DNA of 64,000 nucleotides, taken from Streptomyces griseorubiginosus. Its GTDB lineage: Bacteria; Actinomycetota; Actinomycetes; Streptomycetales; Streptomycetaceae. The stretch is taken from positions 452,012 through 516,011 of the forward strand of contig NZ_KQ948737.1 in assembly GCF_001514195.1 (NCBI RefSeq). The letters run 5' to 3'. Positions 34,281 through 42,696 of the stretch are shown piece after piece. The position numbers were made by a program, and so were the translations under genes. Each line of letters opens with the position of its first letter. Positions within the stretch are counted from its first letter, which is position 1. Under the pieces are notes generated by a model. It worked only from the letters and a program-made list of their open reading frames with translations, was not told where the DNA came from and searched no databases.

Positions 34281-35459
34281 ATGCCTTCAACGACCCTGCC
34301 CTCAAGCGACGTCGACCTTTTCGCCACCGACACACTCGTCGATCCCTATCCGGTGTACGCGCGCCTTCGGGATGCGGGACCGGTGGTCCGGCTCGACCGC
34401 TACGACGCGTGGGCACTGCCCCGCTACGAGCAGGTCGGTGCCGCCTTGCGTGACCACGAGACGTTCAGCTCCGCGTCCGGCGTGGGCTTCGGTGCCGGGA
34501 TGAACGAGCTGATGGCCGGCGGCGTTCTGGCCTCCGACCCCCCGCACCACACCACCCTGCGCGTCATCCTGTCCCGGATGCTGATGCCCCGGGCGCTGCG
34601 GGACCTCGGCCCCTCGGTGACCGTCGCCGCGGAGGACATCGTCGAACGCCTGGCGAACGGTGCGGAGTTCGACGCGGTGTCCGACCTCGCGGAGGCATTC
34701 ACCCCGCGGTTCGTCGCCGATCTCATCGGTCTCCCCCAGGAAGGCCGCGACCAGCTCCTCGAGTTCGGCGCCTCCACCTTCGAGGGCCTGGGTCCCGTGG
34801 GAGAGCGGACACCTGCCGCGATGCGACAGCAGAAGGCCCTGCTGGACTACGTCACCACCACCGCCGCCAGGGACCGGCTCGTCGAGGGCGGTCTCGGCGC
34901 CCGCGTCTGGGAGGCGGTCGACGCGGGCGAGATCGACGAGGCCGCCGCGATCACCCTCATGATGGCGTTCCTCGCCACGGGCATGGACACCACGATCCTC
35001 TCCCTGGCGGCCGCCGTCCGGCTGTTCGCCCAGCACCCCGACCAGTGGGACGCGCTGCGGGCCGACCCGTCGCTGGTGCCCAACGCCTATCTGGAGGTCC
35101 TGCGCATCGCGTCTCCCGTCACCGTTTTCAGCAGGGTGACCACCCGGGACTGGGAGTGCGACGGCATCACCGTCCCGGCGGGTGATCGTGTCGCCGTCAT
35201 GTACGCCTCCGCCAACCGCGACGAACGCAAGTGGGGCGACCCGGAGCGCTTCGACATCACCCGGAAGCCTTCCGATCACCTGACCTTCGGCGTCGGCATC
35301 CACGCCTGCGTCGGGCAGAACCTGGCCAAGCTGGAGGCGCACGCGCTGCTCACAGCACTCCTGGCACGGGTGCGCCGGTTCGAGATCGGCAAGCCCGAGT
35401 TCATCGTGAACAACACCCTGCACGGGCTGAGCAAGCTGCCCTGCCGGATCGTCACCTGA
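34281..35459 (+). CDS. Cytochrome P450, CYP199-like (copy 2)
   Basis: The protein has 392 residues. ATG 34281 is preferred over ATG 34278 because GGAG then has 6 nt spacing. The haem loop is FGVGIHACVGQNLAK, the I-helix FLATGMDTTILSLAA and the K-helix EVLRIAS. ASPVTVFSRVTTR and SANRDERKWGDPERFDITRK again match the CYP199 family. It has no ferredoxin or reductase of its own and probably borrows those at 29655-30937, across the shared divergent promoter. The substrate is likely another substituted aromatic acid. Confidence 0.93.
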   Translation: MPSTTLPSSDVDLFATDTLVDPYPVYARLRDAGPVVRLDRYDAWALPRYEQVGAALRDHETFSSASGVGFGAGMNELMAGGVLASDPPHHTTLRVILSRMLMPRALRDLGPSVTVAAEDIVERLANGAEFDAVSDLAEAFTPRFVADLIGLPQEGRDQLLEFGASTFEGLGPVGERTPAAMRQQKALLDYVTTTAARDRLVEGGLGARVWEAVDAGEIDEAAAITLMMAFLATGMDTTILSLAAAVRLFAQHPDQWDALRADPSLVPNAYLEVLRIASPVTVFSRVTTRDWECDGITVPAGDRVAVMYASANRDERKWGDPERFDITRKPSDHLTFGVGIHACVGQNLAKLEAHALLTALLARVRRFEIGKPEFIVNNTLHGLSKLPCRIVT

Positions 35460-35510
35460 GCGAGCCGCGGGGCCGGACGCCTCGGGTGGGCCGGCGCAGG
35501 CCAGTCCCAT

Positions 35511-35536
35511 CCGGAGGACGCCGATGACGCCTCCGG
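35511..35536 (+). terminator. Hairpin after P450 copy 2
   Basis: CCGGAGG (35511-35517) and CCTCCGG (35530-35536) pair around a 12-nt loop, 50 bp after the stop and just before the next promoter. Confidence 0.5.
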
Positions 35537-35557
35537 ACAGTGCGCGACAAGACGAGG

Positions 35558-35586
35558 TTGACCATGATTGGGTCAGACTTGATACT
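35558..35586 (+). promoter_or_regulatory. HrdB-type promoter with embedded dyad
   Basis: TTGACC (35558-35563), spacer 17 nt, GATACT (35581-35586). The spacer contains TGACC-N7-GGTCA (35559-35575), a perfect 5-bp dyad overlapping the -35 box. A repressor bound there would block the MFS gene that starts at 35645. Confidence 0.55.
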
Positions 35587-35644
35587 TCCGTCAATATTCT
35601 CTCGCGGTAGTCCCTCGTCACCCCCCTGCACTCACCGAGGCCCC

Positions 35645-37183
35645 ATGATCACCACCTCCCACCAGGACGATGCTGCACCCGTCGCCACCGGACGCGCCGG
35701 AACCCGCGGCGTGCTCGTCTCGATGTGCCTGTCACTCGTCCTGGTCGTCGCGTCCGTCTCCGCCCTCAACCTGGCCCTGCCCGACCTGGCCATCGACCTG
35801 TCGGCCTCCAACAGCGCACTGACCTGGATCGCCGACGCGTACACCGTCGCCCTGGCCGCCTTCGTGCTGCCGCTCGGCGCGATCGGCGACCGCCTGGGCC
35901 GCCGTGACGTACTCGTCGTCGGCACGGTCGTGTTCGGCGCCGCCTCCCTGGCCGCCTCCTTCACCGACTCCACGAGCACGCTGATCGCCTGGCGCGCGGT
36001 CATGGGTCTCGGCGCCGCGATGATCATGCCGGGAACGCTGTCGACGATCACCGCGGCCTTCCCTCCCGAGCAGCGCGCCAAGGGCGTGGCCACCTGGTCC
36101 GGCTTCGCGGCCGCGGGCGCGATCATCGGCATGCTCGTCGCCGGAGCCCTGCTGGAGCAGTTCTCCTGGCGCTCGATCTTCGTCACCAGTGCCGCCACCG
36201 CCCTGGCCGCCGGACTGGCCGCCGCGCTGCTGGCCCCCAACACCAAGGACGCCCATCCGCACCGCCCGGACGTGGCCGGAGCGGTCACCACCGCTGTGGC
36301 CATCGGCACCCTGGTCTACGCCATCATCGAGGGCAACGAACAGGGCTGGACCGACCCCGTGGTGATCGGCGCCTTCGTCGTCACGGTCGTGTCCTTCGCC
36401 GCCTACGCCGTCCTCGGCCTGCGCACCGAGCACCCCCTGCTCGACCCCGCCCTGTTCGGCATCCGGGGCTTCCGGGCGGGCGCCGTCACCGTCCTGGTGC
36501 AGTTCATGGCCGTCTTCGGCTTCTTCTTCGTGGGCCTGCAGTACCTGCAACTCATCCTGGACTACAGCCCGTTGAAGGCCGCCCTCGCCCTGGTCCCGGT
36601 CGCGCTGGCGGTGCTGCCCACCTCCCAGCTCACCCCGCACCTGGTGAACCGGGTCGGCATGAAGGCCGTCATGTCCGCCGGCCTGTTCCTGCTCGCCATC
36701 GGCCTGTACGTCATCTCCTTCCTCGGCGTCGACTCCGGCTACCTGCCCTTCCTCGGCGGACTGGTGCTCGCGGGCTTCGGCATCGGCCTGAGCGGCGCCG
36801 TCGGCACGGCGGCCATCACCGGCTCCCTCGGCCGGGGGCAGCAGGGCGTCGCCTCCGCGATGAACGACACCACCCGCGAGGTCGGTTCGGCGATCGGCAT
36901 CGCCCTCATGGGCTCGATCTACGGAAGCCACTACCGCTCCTCCCTGCCCGACTCCGTCGACCGGCTCCCCGCCGACGCGGCCGAGTCCGTACGCCATTCG
37001 GCGGCCGCCGGTCTCCACGTCGCCGACCATCTCGGCGCGCGGGGCGCGGCCCTCGCCGACGGCGTCAAGAGCGCCTTCATGGACGGCCTGTCCGCTTCCC
37101 TGATCGCCGTGAGCGTGATCGTGGCCGCGGCGGCGATCGGCGCCCTGCTGCGGGCACCGAAGACACCGCCGACGGCCGACTGA
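35645..37183 (+). CDS. MFS transporter, DHA2 (14-TM drug:H+ antiporter) family
   Basis: The protein has 512 residues; ATG 35645 with GAGG at -9. It carries the DHA2 signatures LDLALP-like (SALNLALPDLAIDL), WIADAYTVALAAFVLPLGAIGDRLGRRD and RAVMGLGAAMIMPGTLS, and 14 predicted helices. The family exports hydrophobic toxic compounds. Located between the P450 and the hydrolase/monooxygenase genes, it may relieve accumulation of toxic aromatic intermediates. Its promoter has a built-in operator dyad, suggesting induction by substrate. Confidence 0.92.
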   Translation: MITTSHQDDAAPVATGRAGTRGVLVSMCLSLVLVVASVSALNLALPDLAIDLSASNSALTWIADAYTVALAAFVLPLGAIGDRLGRRDVLVVGTVVFGAASLAASFTDSTSTLIAWRAVMGLGAAMIMPGTLSTITAAFPPEQRAKGVATWSGFAAAGAIIGMLVAGALLEQFSWRSIFVTSAATALAAGLAAALLAPNTKDAHPHRPDVAGAVTTAVAIGTLVYAIIEGNEQGWTDPVVIGAFVVTVVSFAAYAVLGLRTEHPLLDPALFGIRGFRAGAVTVLVQFMAVFGFFFVGLQYLQLILDYSPLKAALALVPVALAVLPTSQLTPHLVNRVGMKAVMSAGLFLLAIGLYVISFLGVDSGYLPFLGGLVLAGFGIGLSGAVGTAAITGSLGRGQQGVASAMNDTTREVGSAIGIALMGSIYGSHYRSSLPDSVDRLPADAAESVRHSAAAGLHVADHLGARGAALADGVKSAFMDGLSASLIAVSVIVAAAAIGALLRAPKTPPTAD

Positions 37184-37289
37184 CTCCCGCGACGGCACGG
37201 GCGGCGAGGAGCGGGGCGGACTCGTGGGGAACGGGTTCGGCTCGCCGCCCCGGACAAGGCCGTTCGCCCGCGACGCTCGGGGTCTGCAC

Positions 37290-37318
37290 TTGACACGACC
37301 ACTTATCGGTAACAGTGT
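37290..37318 (+). promoter_or_regulatory. Promoter for a probably leaderless alpha/beta-hydrolase message
   Basis: TTGACA (37290-37295), spacer 17 nt, CAGTGT (37313-37318). The ATG of the next gene is at 37326, seven bases after the -10 box. No ribosome binding site precedes it. Transcription would start at or next to the start codon. Confidence 0.5.
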
Positions 37319-37325
37319 AGCCATT

Positions 37326-38159
37326 ATGAGTTCCTGGTCTGAGCCGCAGCCCGATTCCCGGTTCGTCTCGGTGGACGGTCTGCGCATCCACTACAAACGC
37401 GCCGGGCAGGGTCCGGCGCTGGTGCTGCTGCACGGCAGTGGTTCATCGCTCCAGCACTTCGACCGTGCGACGGACCTGCTGTCCGAGTCGTTCGACGTGA
37501 TCCGCCCCGACCTGCCGGCGTTCGGCCTCACCGGCCCCCGCGAGGACCGCGACTACCGGATTCCCACGTACGCCACGACGGTGGCGGCCTTCGTGTCGGC
37601 ACTGGGCGTGGAGCACTACGCGGTGGCCGGCAATTCGCTGGGCGGCAACATCGCCTGGAACCTCGCGCTGGACCATCCCGAGCGGCTGACCGGCCTGGTG
37701 CTGGTCAACGCCACCGGATACCCGGAGAAGGAGATGCCCGCGGGCATGCGCCTGACCCGCAACCCGCTGGTGCGGCCCGTACTGCGCCGGGTGATGCCGC
37801 GCGGCGCCATCGAGCGCAACCTGCGCGCGAACGTCGGTCACCGTTCGACGATCGTGGACGAGGCCATGGTGAACCGGGCCCACGAGCTCATGAGCCGGCC
37901 CGGGAACCGCTCGGCCTTCGTCGACTTCTGCAACACCGACCAGCCCGACCGCAGCGCGCGGATCCCGAACATCGGCGCGCCCACGCTGGTGCTGCGCAGC
38001 GCGGGCATCGACGGCCAGCACTTCGCCCGCGACATCACCGGCGCGCAGGAGCTGGTGCATCCCCACGGCGGTCACCTGCTGCCGGAGGAGGAACCCCAGT
38101 GGTTCGCCGACGCGATCACGACGTTCCTCGCCCCCCTCACCGACACCCCCACGCACTGA
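37326..38159 (+). CDS. Alpha/beta-fold hydrolase (meta-cleavage-product-hydrolase-like)
   Basis: The protein has 277 residues. The oxyanion region is VLLHGSGSSLQHF, the nucleophile elbow GNSLGGN and the catalytic His lies in HPHGGHLLPEE. The acid residue is probably the Asp in RSAGIDGQHF. The alpha/beta family includes hydrolases acting on vinylogous 1,5-diketones formed by ring cleavage, but also many esterases. Without a visible extradiol dioxygenase in the window, a ring-cleavage role is only inferred from the neighbouring monooxygenase. It begins an operon with the next two genes. Confidence 0.88.
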   Translation: MSSWSEPQPDSRFVSVDGLRIHYKRAGQGPALVLLHGSGSSLQHFDRATDLLSESFDVIRPDLPAFGLTGPREDRDYRIPTYATTVAAFVSALGVEHYAVAGNSLGGNIAWNLALDHPERLTGLVLVNATGYPEKEMPAGMRLTRNPLVRPVLRRVMPRGAIERNLRANVGHRSTIVDEAMVNRAHELMSRPGNRSAFVDFCNTDQPDRSARIPNIGAPTLVLRSAGIDGQHFARDITGAQELVHPHGGHLLPEEEPQWFADAITTFLAPLTDTPTH

Positions 38160-38178
38160 GGCCCGGAGGCCCGTTCCC

Positions 38179-39084
38179 ATGAAGTACTTCGTCGCGGCCG
38201 GCGAGGACCGCCGACTCACCGCCGATGCCCGGCAGGAGCTGCCCGGCAGCTTCATCGACCTTTCCGACGGTGTCACCCACTACGAGCTGCGGGGCCCCGA
38301 GGACGGCGACCTGGTCGTGATGGCGGGCGGACTTACCATCCCGCTGTTCTACTGGGACAGCCTCGCCACTGAACTCAACGCCCGCGGGCTGCGGACCCTG
38401 ACGTGCAGCGCGTACGGCCGTGGTTACTCGGACCGGGTACAGGCGCGCTACGACGAGACACTGTTCGCGCGTCAACTGGCCGAGCTGACCGAGCGGCTCG
38501 GTCTGACGGGGCGCCCCCTGCACCTGGTCGGCACGTCCATGGGCGCGCTGGTCGCCATGACCTACGCCGCCCAGGACCCCGCGGCGGTGTCCACGCTCAC
38601 CATCGTCGGACCTGCCGGTCTCGCGGAATCCCGGCTGACGTCCCCGCACCGACTGCTGCGCAACGACCTGCTGGCCGGCTTCGTCGCCCGGCGGCGCGGT
38701 CGTCAGATACTCCAGGGACACCTCGGACACAATGTCCGCGACCCCGAACTGGGCGCGGAGCTCACCGAGATGGTCCTCGACGCGTTCCGCTTCGAGGGCT
38801 CGCTGTACGCGGTCTTCGACACGCTCCAGCACCTGCCGGTCTCCGGCCGGGACGACCTCTTCCGGCAGACAGGGGCTCTGGGCATCCCGACGCTGCTGCT
38901 GTGGGGCGACGAGGACGCGGTCACGCCCCTGGCGCACTTCGACACGGCCCGCACGCTGCTGAGGGCACGGCACCATCACGTGATTCCCGAGTGCGGTCAC
39001 ATGGCCCCGTTCGAACGCCCCCGTGAAGTAGCAGATCAGATCGTCCCGTTCGTGGCCGCACGCACCGAAAGGCTCGACTCGTGA
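38179..39084 (+). CDS. Alpha/beta-fold hydrolase
   Basis: The protein has 301 residues, with GGAGG upstream of ATG 38179. The nucleophile elbow is GTSMGAL, the acid Asp is in LLLWGDEDAVTP and the catalytic His is in IPECGHMAPFERP, so the triad is complete. It is only distantly similar to the preceding hydrolase. Its 3' end overlaps the monooxygenase start by 4 bp, which makes common translation very likely. Confidence 0.9.
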   Translation: MKYFVAAGEDRRLTADARQELPGSFIDLSDGVTHYELRGPEDGDLVVMAGGLTIPLFYWDSLATELNARGLRTLTCSAYGRGYSDRVQARYDETLFARQLAELTERLGLTGRPLHLVGTSMGALVAMTYAAQDPAAVSTLTIVGPAGLAESRLTSPHRLLRNDLLAGFVARRRGRQILQGHLGHNVRDPELGAELTEMVLDAFRFEGSLYAVFDTLQHLPVSGRDDLFRQTGALGIPTLLLWGDEDAVTPLAHFDTARTLLRARHHHVIPECGHMAPFERPREVADQIVPFVAARTERLDS

Positions 39085-40610
39085 GTGGCTCGCAGGTCAT
39101 CGACGTCCTGATCGTCGGCGCGGGCCCCTCGGGCTCCGCCCTGGCGATCGACCTGGTACGGCGAGGACTCGTCGTACGGATCGTCGACAGGTCTCCGCAC
39201 GCCTTCGACGGCTCCCGCGCCAAGGGCGTCCAGCCCCGCAGCCTCGAAGTCCTGGAGGACCTGGGTGCCTTGAAGGACGTGCTGGCCGGCGGCAGCACCT
39301 ACCCCAGGCTCGGCATCCACGCGGGACCGCTCGCCGTGCCGTGGAAGATGTTTCCCCACAAGGAAGCGACCTCGGAGGTCCCCTACCCGAACACCTGGCT
39401 GATCCCTCAGTTCCGCACGGACCGCGCCCTGCACGCACGGCTCGGCGAACTCGGCCTCAAGGTCGAGTTCGGCAGGGAACTGACCGAGCTGACGCAGGAC
39501 GAGGACACGGTGATCGCCAAGGTGGTGGGCGCGGACGGGGTCGAGGAGATCGTCGCCCGCTATCTCGTGGGCGCGGACGGTGGCTCCAGTGCGGTGCGCA
39601 AACAGCTCGGCATCGGGTTCGTCGGGACGACGCACGAGAGCGACCGGATGCTCATCGTCGACGCCTCGGTGACCGGTCTGGCCCGGAACCGCTGGCACAT
39701 GTGGCCCGGTCGGGGCGGCAGGTTCATCGGCGCCTGCCCGCTGCCCGACAGCGACGTGTTCCAGTGGATGATCCGTCTCGCGCCGGACGAGGACCCGCCG
39801 TCGGAGAAGGACCGCATCCTCCGGCGGATCCACGACCACACCCGCGACCGGCGCATCCACCTGCACGACATCCACTGGACGTCGGTGTTCCGGCCCAACA
39901 TCCGCCTGGCGGAGAGCTACGGCCGAGGACGTGTCTTCCTCGCCGGTGACGCCGCGCACGTCCACACCCCGGCCGGCGCCCAGGGCCTGAACACCGGCAT
40001 GCAGGACGGCTACAACCTCGGCTGGAAGCTCGGCCAGGTCCTCGCCGGAGCCGACCCGGCCCTGCTCACCACCTACGAGGCCGAACGCCAGCCGATCGCC
40101 GCCGGGGTCCTGGGGCTGTCCACGGAGAAGTGGGGCGGCATCGCCAAGCTCGACCCGTCGAGCATGAAGCGCGGCAAGGACGAGCAGCAACTCTCCCTGA
40201 CCTACTACGGCGGCCCGCTCGCCCCGGCCGACGGGATGCGCACCGAGACCCTGCGCGTGGGCGACCGCGCCCCGGACGCCGAACTGCGCGGCGCCGACGG
40301 AGCGGGAGTCCGGCTCTACGACGTCTTCCAGGGACCGCACTTCACCGCTCTCGCCCACGGCCCCCGCGCCGCCCATGACCTCGAACGCATCGAGTGGCCC
40401 ACGACGGGCGCCCAGCTGAAGCGGCTCGCCGTGGGACCGGCAGCCGCGGACGGCTCCGCCTTCTCCGACGTCAAGGACACGCTGCGGCGGTCGTACGGCC
40501 TGACCGGCAACACGCTGCTGCTGATCCGCCCGGACGGCTACATCGGGCACATCGCCACTTCGGACTTCCTCACCACCACGCAATCCGCCGCACGCACCAT
40601 GACGCCCTAG
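39081..40610 (+). CDS. FAD-dependent aromatic monooxygenase (phenol hydroxylase/MhpA type)
   Basis: The protein has 509 residues; GTG 39081 overlaps the previous stop (GTGA). It has an FAD-binding fold LIVGAGPSGSALAIDLVRRG, the DG motif LVGADGGSSAVRKQLG and the GD motif RVFLAGDAAHVHTPAGAQGLN. A thioredoxin-like C-terminal domain after about residue 390 (GDRAPDAELRG ... LIRPDGYIGHIA) is typical of phenol- and hydroxyphenylpropionate-hydroxylating class A flavoenzymes. It inserts one oxygen into a phenolic ring with NAD(P)H. In this cluster it would activate the ring for cleavage. Confidence 0.92.
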   Translation: MSGSQVIDVLIVGAGPSGSALAIDLVRRGLVVRIVDRSPHAFDGSRAKGVQPRSLEVLEDLGALKDVLAGGSTYPRLGIHAGPLAVPWKMFPHKEATSEVPYPNTWLIPQFRTDRALHARLGELGLKVEFGRELTELTQDEDTVIAKVVGADGVEEIVARYLVGADGGSSAVRKQLGIGFVGTTHESDRMLIVDASVTGLARNRWHMWPGRGGRFIGACPLPDSDVFQWMIRLAPDEDPPSEKDRILRRIHDHTRDRRIHLHDIHWTSVFRPNIRLAESYGRGRVFLAGDAAHVHTPAGAQGLNTGMQDGYNLGWKLGQVLAGADPALLTTYEAERQPIAAGVLGLSTEKWGGIAKLDPSSMKRGKDEQQLSLTYYGGPLAPADGMRTETLRVGDRAPDAELRGADGAGVRLYDVFQGPHFTALAHGPRAAHDLERIEWPTTGAQLKRLAVGPAAADGSAFSDVKDTLRRSYGLTGNTLLLIRPDGYIGHIATSDFLTTTQSAARTMTP

Positions 40611-40686
40611 CCACCACGCGATCCGCCGCACCCGCCATGACGCCCTAGCCACCACTCAGTCCGCAGCACGCGCAATGACGCCGTAG
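40573..40686 (+). repeat. Three 38-bp tandem repeats covering the 3' end of the monooxygenase gene
   Basis: Units CCACCACGCAATCC... at 40573-40610, 40611-40648 and 40649-40686, each 38 bp and each ending in TAG. The first contains the last codons of the gene (AARTMTP-stop). Similarity falls from unit 1 to unit 3. Because 38 is not a multiple of three, readthrough of the first stop would enter another frame. Confidence 0.9.
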
Positions 40687-40701
40687 CCAAGGAGCCGCAC
40701 C

Positions 40702-40749
40702 ATGACTCAGCCGAGCCGCAGCACCCCCTCCCGGGGAGCCACCGCATGA
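40702..40749 (+). CDS. 15-codon leader-type ORF coupled to the amidohydrolase
   Basis: ATG 40702 has a strong AAGGAG eight bases upstream and encodes MTQPSRSTPSRGATA. Its TGA overlaps the amidohydrolase start as ATGA. The peptide has no recognisable function. The arrangement looks like a translational-coupling leader, or the remnant of a displaced start. Coding status is uncertain. Confidence 0.45.
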   Translation: MTQPSRSTPSRGATA

Positions 40750-42077
40750 GCCGCAACCGTGTACTGCTGCGCGGAGCGCGGGTCATCACGATGGTGCCCG
40801 AACGACCCGACGCCGAACACCTCGACATCCTCGTCGACGGCGACCGCATCGCCGCTGTCGGCGAGAGCATCGAGGCATCCGACGCCGAGGTCGTCGACCT
40901 CTCCGGCCGTATCGTCATCCCCGGCCTGGTCAACGCCCATCTGCACACCTGGCAGACGGCACTGCGCTCCGCGGGTGCCGACTGGACCCTGGTGCAGTAC
41001 CTCACCCACCTCCACGGCGAGTGCGTCGGCCATTACACCCCCGCCGACATGCACATCAGCAATCTCGTGGGCGCGCTGAACCAGCTCAACTGCGGGACGA
41101 CCACGGTCGGCGACTGGTGTCACAACGTCCTGTCTCCCGAGCATGCCGACGCAGCCGTCGACGGCCTGGCCCGGGCCGGTGTCCGGGCCGTCTTCCTGCA
41201 CGGGACGCCCTACCGCTCGCCGGACACCCCCCACCCCCTCGCCGAGATCGACCGGTTGCTCGACGGTCCCGTACGCGAGCACGCCCTCCTCACCCTGGGC
41301 ATGGCTCTGCAAGGGCCCCAGTACTCCTCGCCCGACACCGCCGTCGCCGATTTCCGGGCCGGTGCGGAACGCGGTCTCGTCGTCTCGATGCACCAGAGCG
41401 GCGGAGAGCCCTCACCCGGCTGGGAGGCCGTGCGCGACGCCGGGCTCTTCGGTCCCCTGACCAACGTCGCCCACGGGATCGATCTGCCCGACGACTGGAT
41501 CAAGACGCTCACCGAGGCGGGTGTCACCTTCACCACCACCCCGGAGAACGAACTGGGCCAGGGACACGGCACCCCCATCACCGGCGCCCTGCTGCGTCAG
41601 GGCGCCGCCCCCTCCCTCGGGACGGACATCGACACCGCGGTCCCCGGCACGGTCCTCACCGCCGCCCGCATCGCCCTGGCCCATCAACGCGCCCTGGACC
41701 ACGCCCAGCACCGCCGGAGCACCGGTGTGCACGCCGACACCGCCTCGATCACCGCCAAGCAGGCTCTGGCCTGGGCCACGGTCGAAGGGGCCAAGGCGCT
41801 GGGCCTGGCCGACCGGGTGGGCCGTATCGAGGCGGGCATGCAGGCCGACCTGGTCGCCGTCGACGCCCGGGCACTCAACCTGTGGCCGGCACACGACCCC
41901 GTCGCCACGGCTCTGCACGCCGACATCGCCAACATCGAGGCCGTCATGGTCGCCGGCACCTGGCGCAAACGCGATCACGCCCTGCTCACCACCGGCCTCG
42001 ACGACCTCAAGCACCGGCTCCTCGAGTCCGGCGAACGCCTGCTGCGCCATGTCCGACCGGCGGCCTCCTCCGCCTGA
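40746..42077 (+). CDS. Amidohydrolase-superfamily metal hydrolase (TrzA/AtzA group)
   Basis: The protein has 443 residues; ATG 40746 with GGGGAG upstream. The first metal motif is GLVNAHLHTWQ. A later His is in SMHQSGGEP, another in NVAHGIDL and the catalytic Asp in SLGTDIDTA. The C-terminal beta-sandwich piece VGRIEAGMQADLVAVDA closes the fold. This is the cytosine-deaminase/chlorohydrolase branch, which removes amino or chloro groups or opens cyclic amides. The real substrate is unknown; a link to the aromatic pathway is only positional. Confidence 0.9.
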   Translation: MSRNRVLLRGARVITMVPERPDAEHLDILVDGDRIAAVGESIEASDAEVVDLSGRIVIPGLVNAHLHTWQTALRSAGADWTLVQYLTHLHGECVGHYTPADMHISNLVGALNQLNCGTTTVGDWCHNVLSPEHADAAVDGLARAGVRAVFLHGTPYRSPDTPHPLAEIDRLLDGPVREHALLTLGMALQGPQYSSPDTAVADFRAGAERGLVVSMHQSGGEPSPGWEAVRDAGLFGPLTNVAHGIDLPDDWIKTLTEAGVTFTTTPENELGQGHGTPITGALLRQGAAPSLGTDIDTAVPGTVLTAARIALAHQRALDHAQHRRSTGVHADTASITAKQALAWATVEGAKALGLADRVGRIEAGMQADLVAVDARALNLWPAHDPVATALHADIANIEAVMVAGTWRKRDHALLTTGLDDLKHRLLESGERLLRHVRPAASSA

Positions 42078-42135
42078 CAGCCGGCAACAGCACCGCAGTA
42101 CGCCCCCACAGCAGAAGGTGATGTGAGCCGTCCCC

Positions 42136-42678
42136 ATGTCGACCACCGCGGAGACACCCCGCCGGTCCCTGCACCAGGAGCAGATCGTCGATGCCGCCCT
42201 CGCCCTTCTGGACGAGGGCGGCATCGAGAACCTGACGATGCGCAGACTCGGCGACCGCCTCGGGATCACCGCGGCGGCGCTCTACTGGCACGTCAGCAGC
42301 AGACAGGATCTGCTCGTGCTGGCCGCCGACACCGTCTGGGGGCGGACGGCGCTGCCCGGGATCCAGGACCTGCCATGGCGTCGGACCGTCCTGGAGATGG
42401 CCGAGAACCTGCGCTCGATGCTGCTGAGGCACCCCTGGCTCCTGACCGCCATGACGATCCAGGCGCTCGACGGTCCGGCCAGGGACCGCTACGAGGAACA
42501 CCTGCGCGCGGTCTGCGAGACGTCCGGCCTCACCCCTCGGGATGCCGAACAAGCCGTCCACAGCATCGTGACGTTCGCCATCGGCGCCGCGCTCGCGGCC
42601 ACCCCTCGCCCGTACGTGTCGTTCGGACTGGAGTCGATCATCGACGGACTGGCAGCCAGACGCCCGACCGGCTGCTGA
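42136..42678 (+). CDS. TetR-family regulator
   Basis: The protein has 180 residues from ATG 42136. It has an N-terminal helix-turn-helix LGDRLGITAAALYWHVSSRQDLL. The C-terminal part is shorter than in most TetR proteins but complete to the expected last helix. It follows the amidohydrolase gene by 58 bp on the same strand and may be cotranscribed. It is convergent with another TetR gene, 18 bp between stops. Confidence 0.9.
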   Translation: MSTTAETPRRSLHQEQIVDAALALLDEGGIENLTMRRLGDRLGITAAALYWHVSSRQDLLVLAADTVWGRTALPGIQDLPWRRTVLEMAENLRSMLLRHPWLLTAMTIQALDGPARDRYEEHLRAVCETSGLTPRDAEQAVHSIVTFAIGAALAATPRPYVSFGLESIIDGLAARRPTGC

Positions 42679-42696
42679 CCCCCGCGTTGAGGTCGG

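Noticed and set aside
34223..34453. ATG frame MHTVTAAPADTAAVDLG overlapping the P450 start
   Set aside because: It runs out of frame through the P450 coding sequence and looses protein-like composition after about 30 residues.
29655..42077. Secondary-metabolite cluster because of two P450s, MFS pumps and tailoring-type enzymes
   Set aside because: No PKS, NRPS, terpene synthase or RiPP core is present, and the P450s resemble aromatic-acid demethylases.
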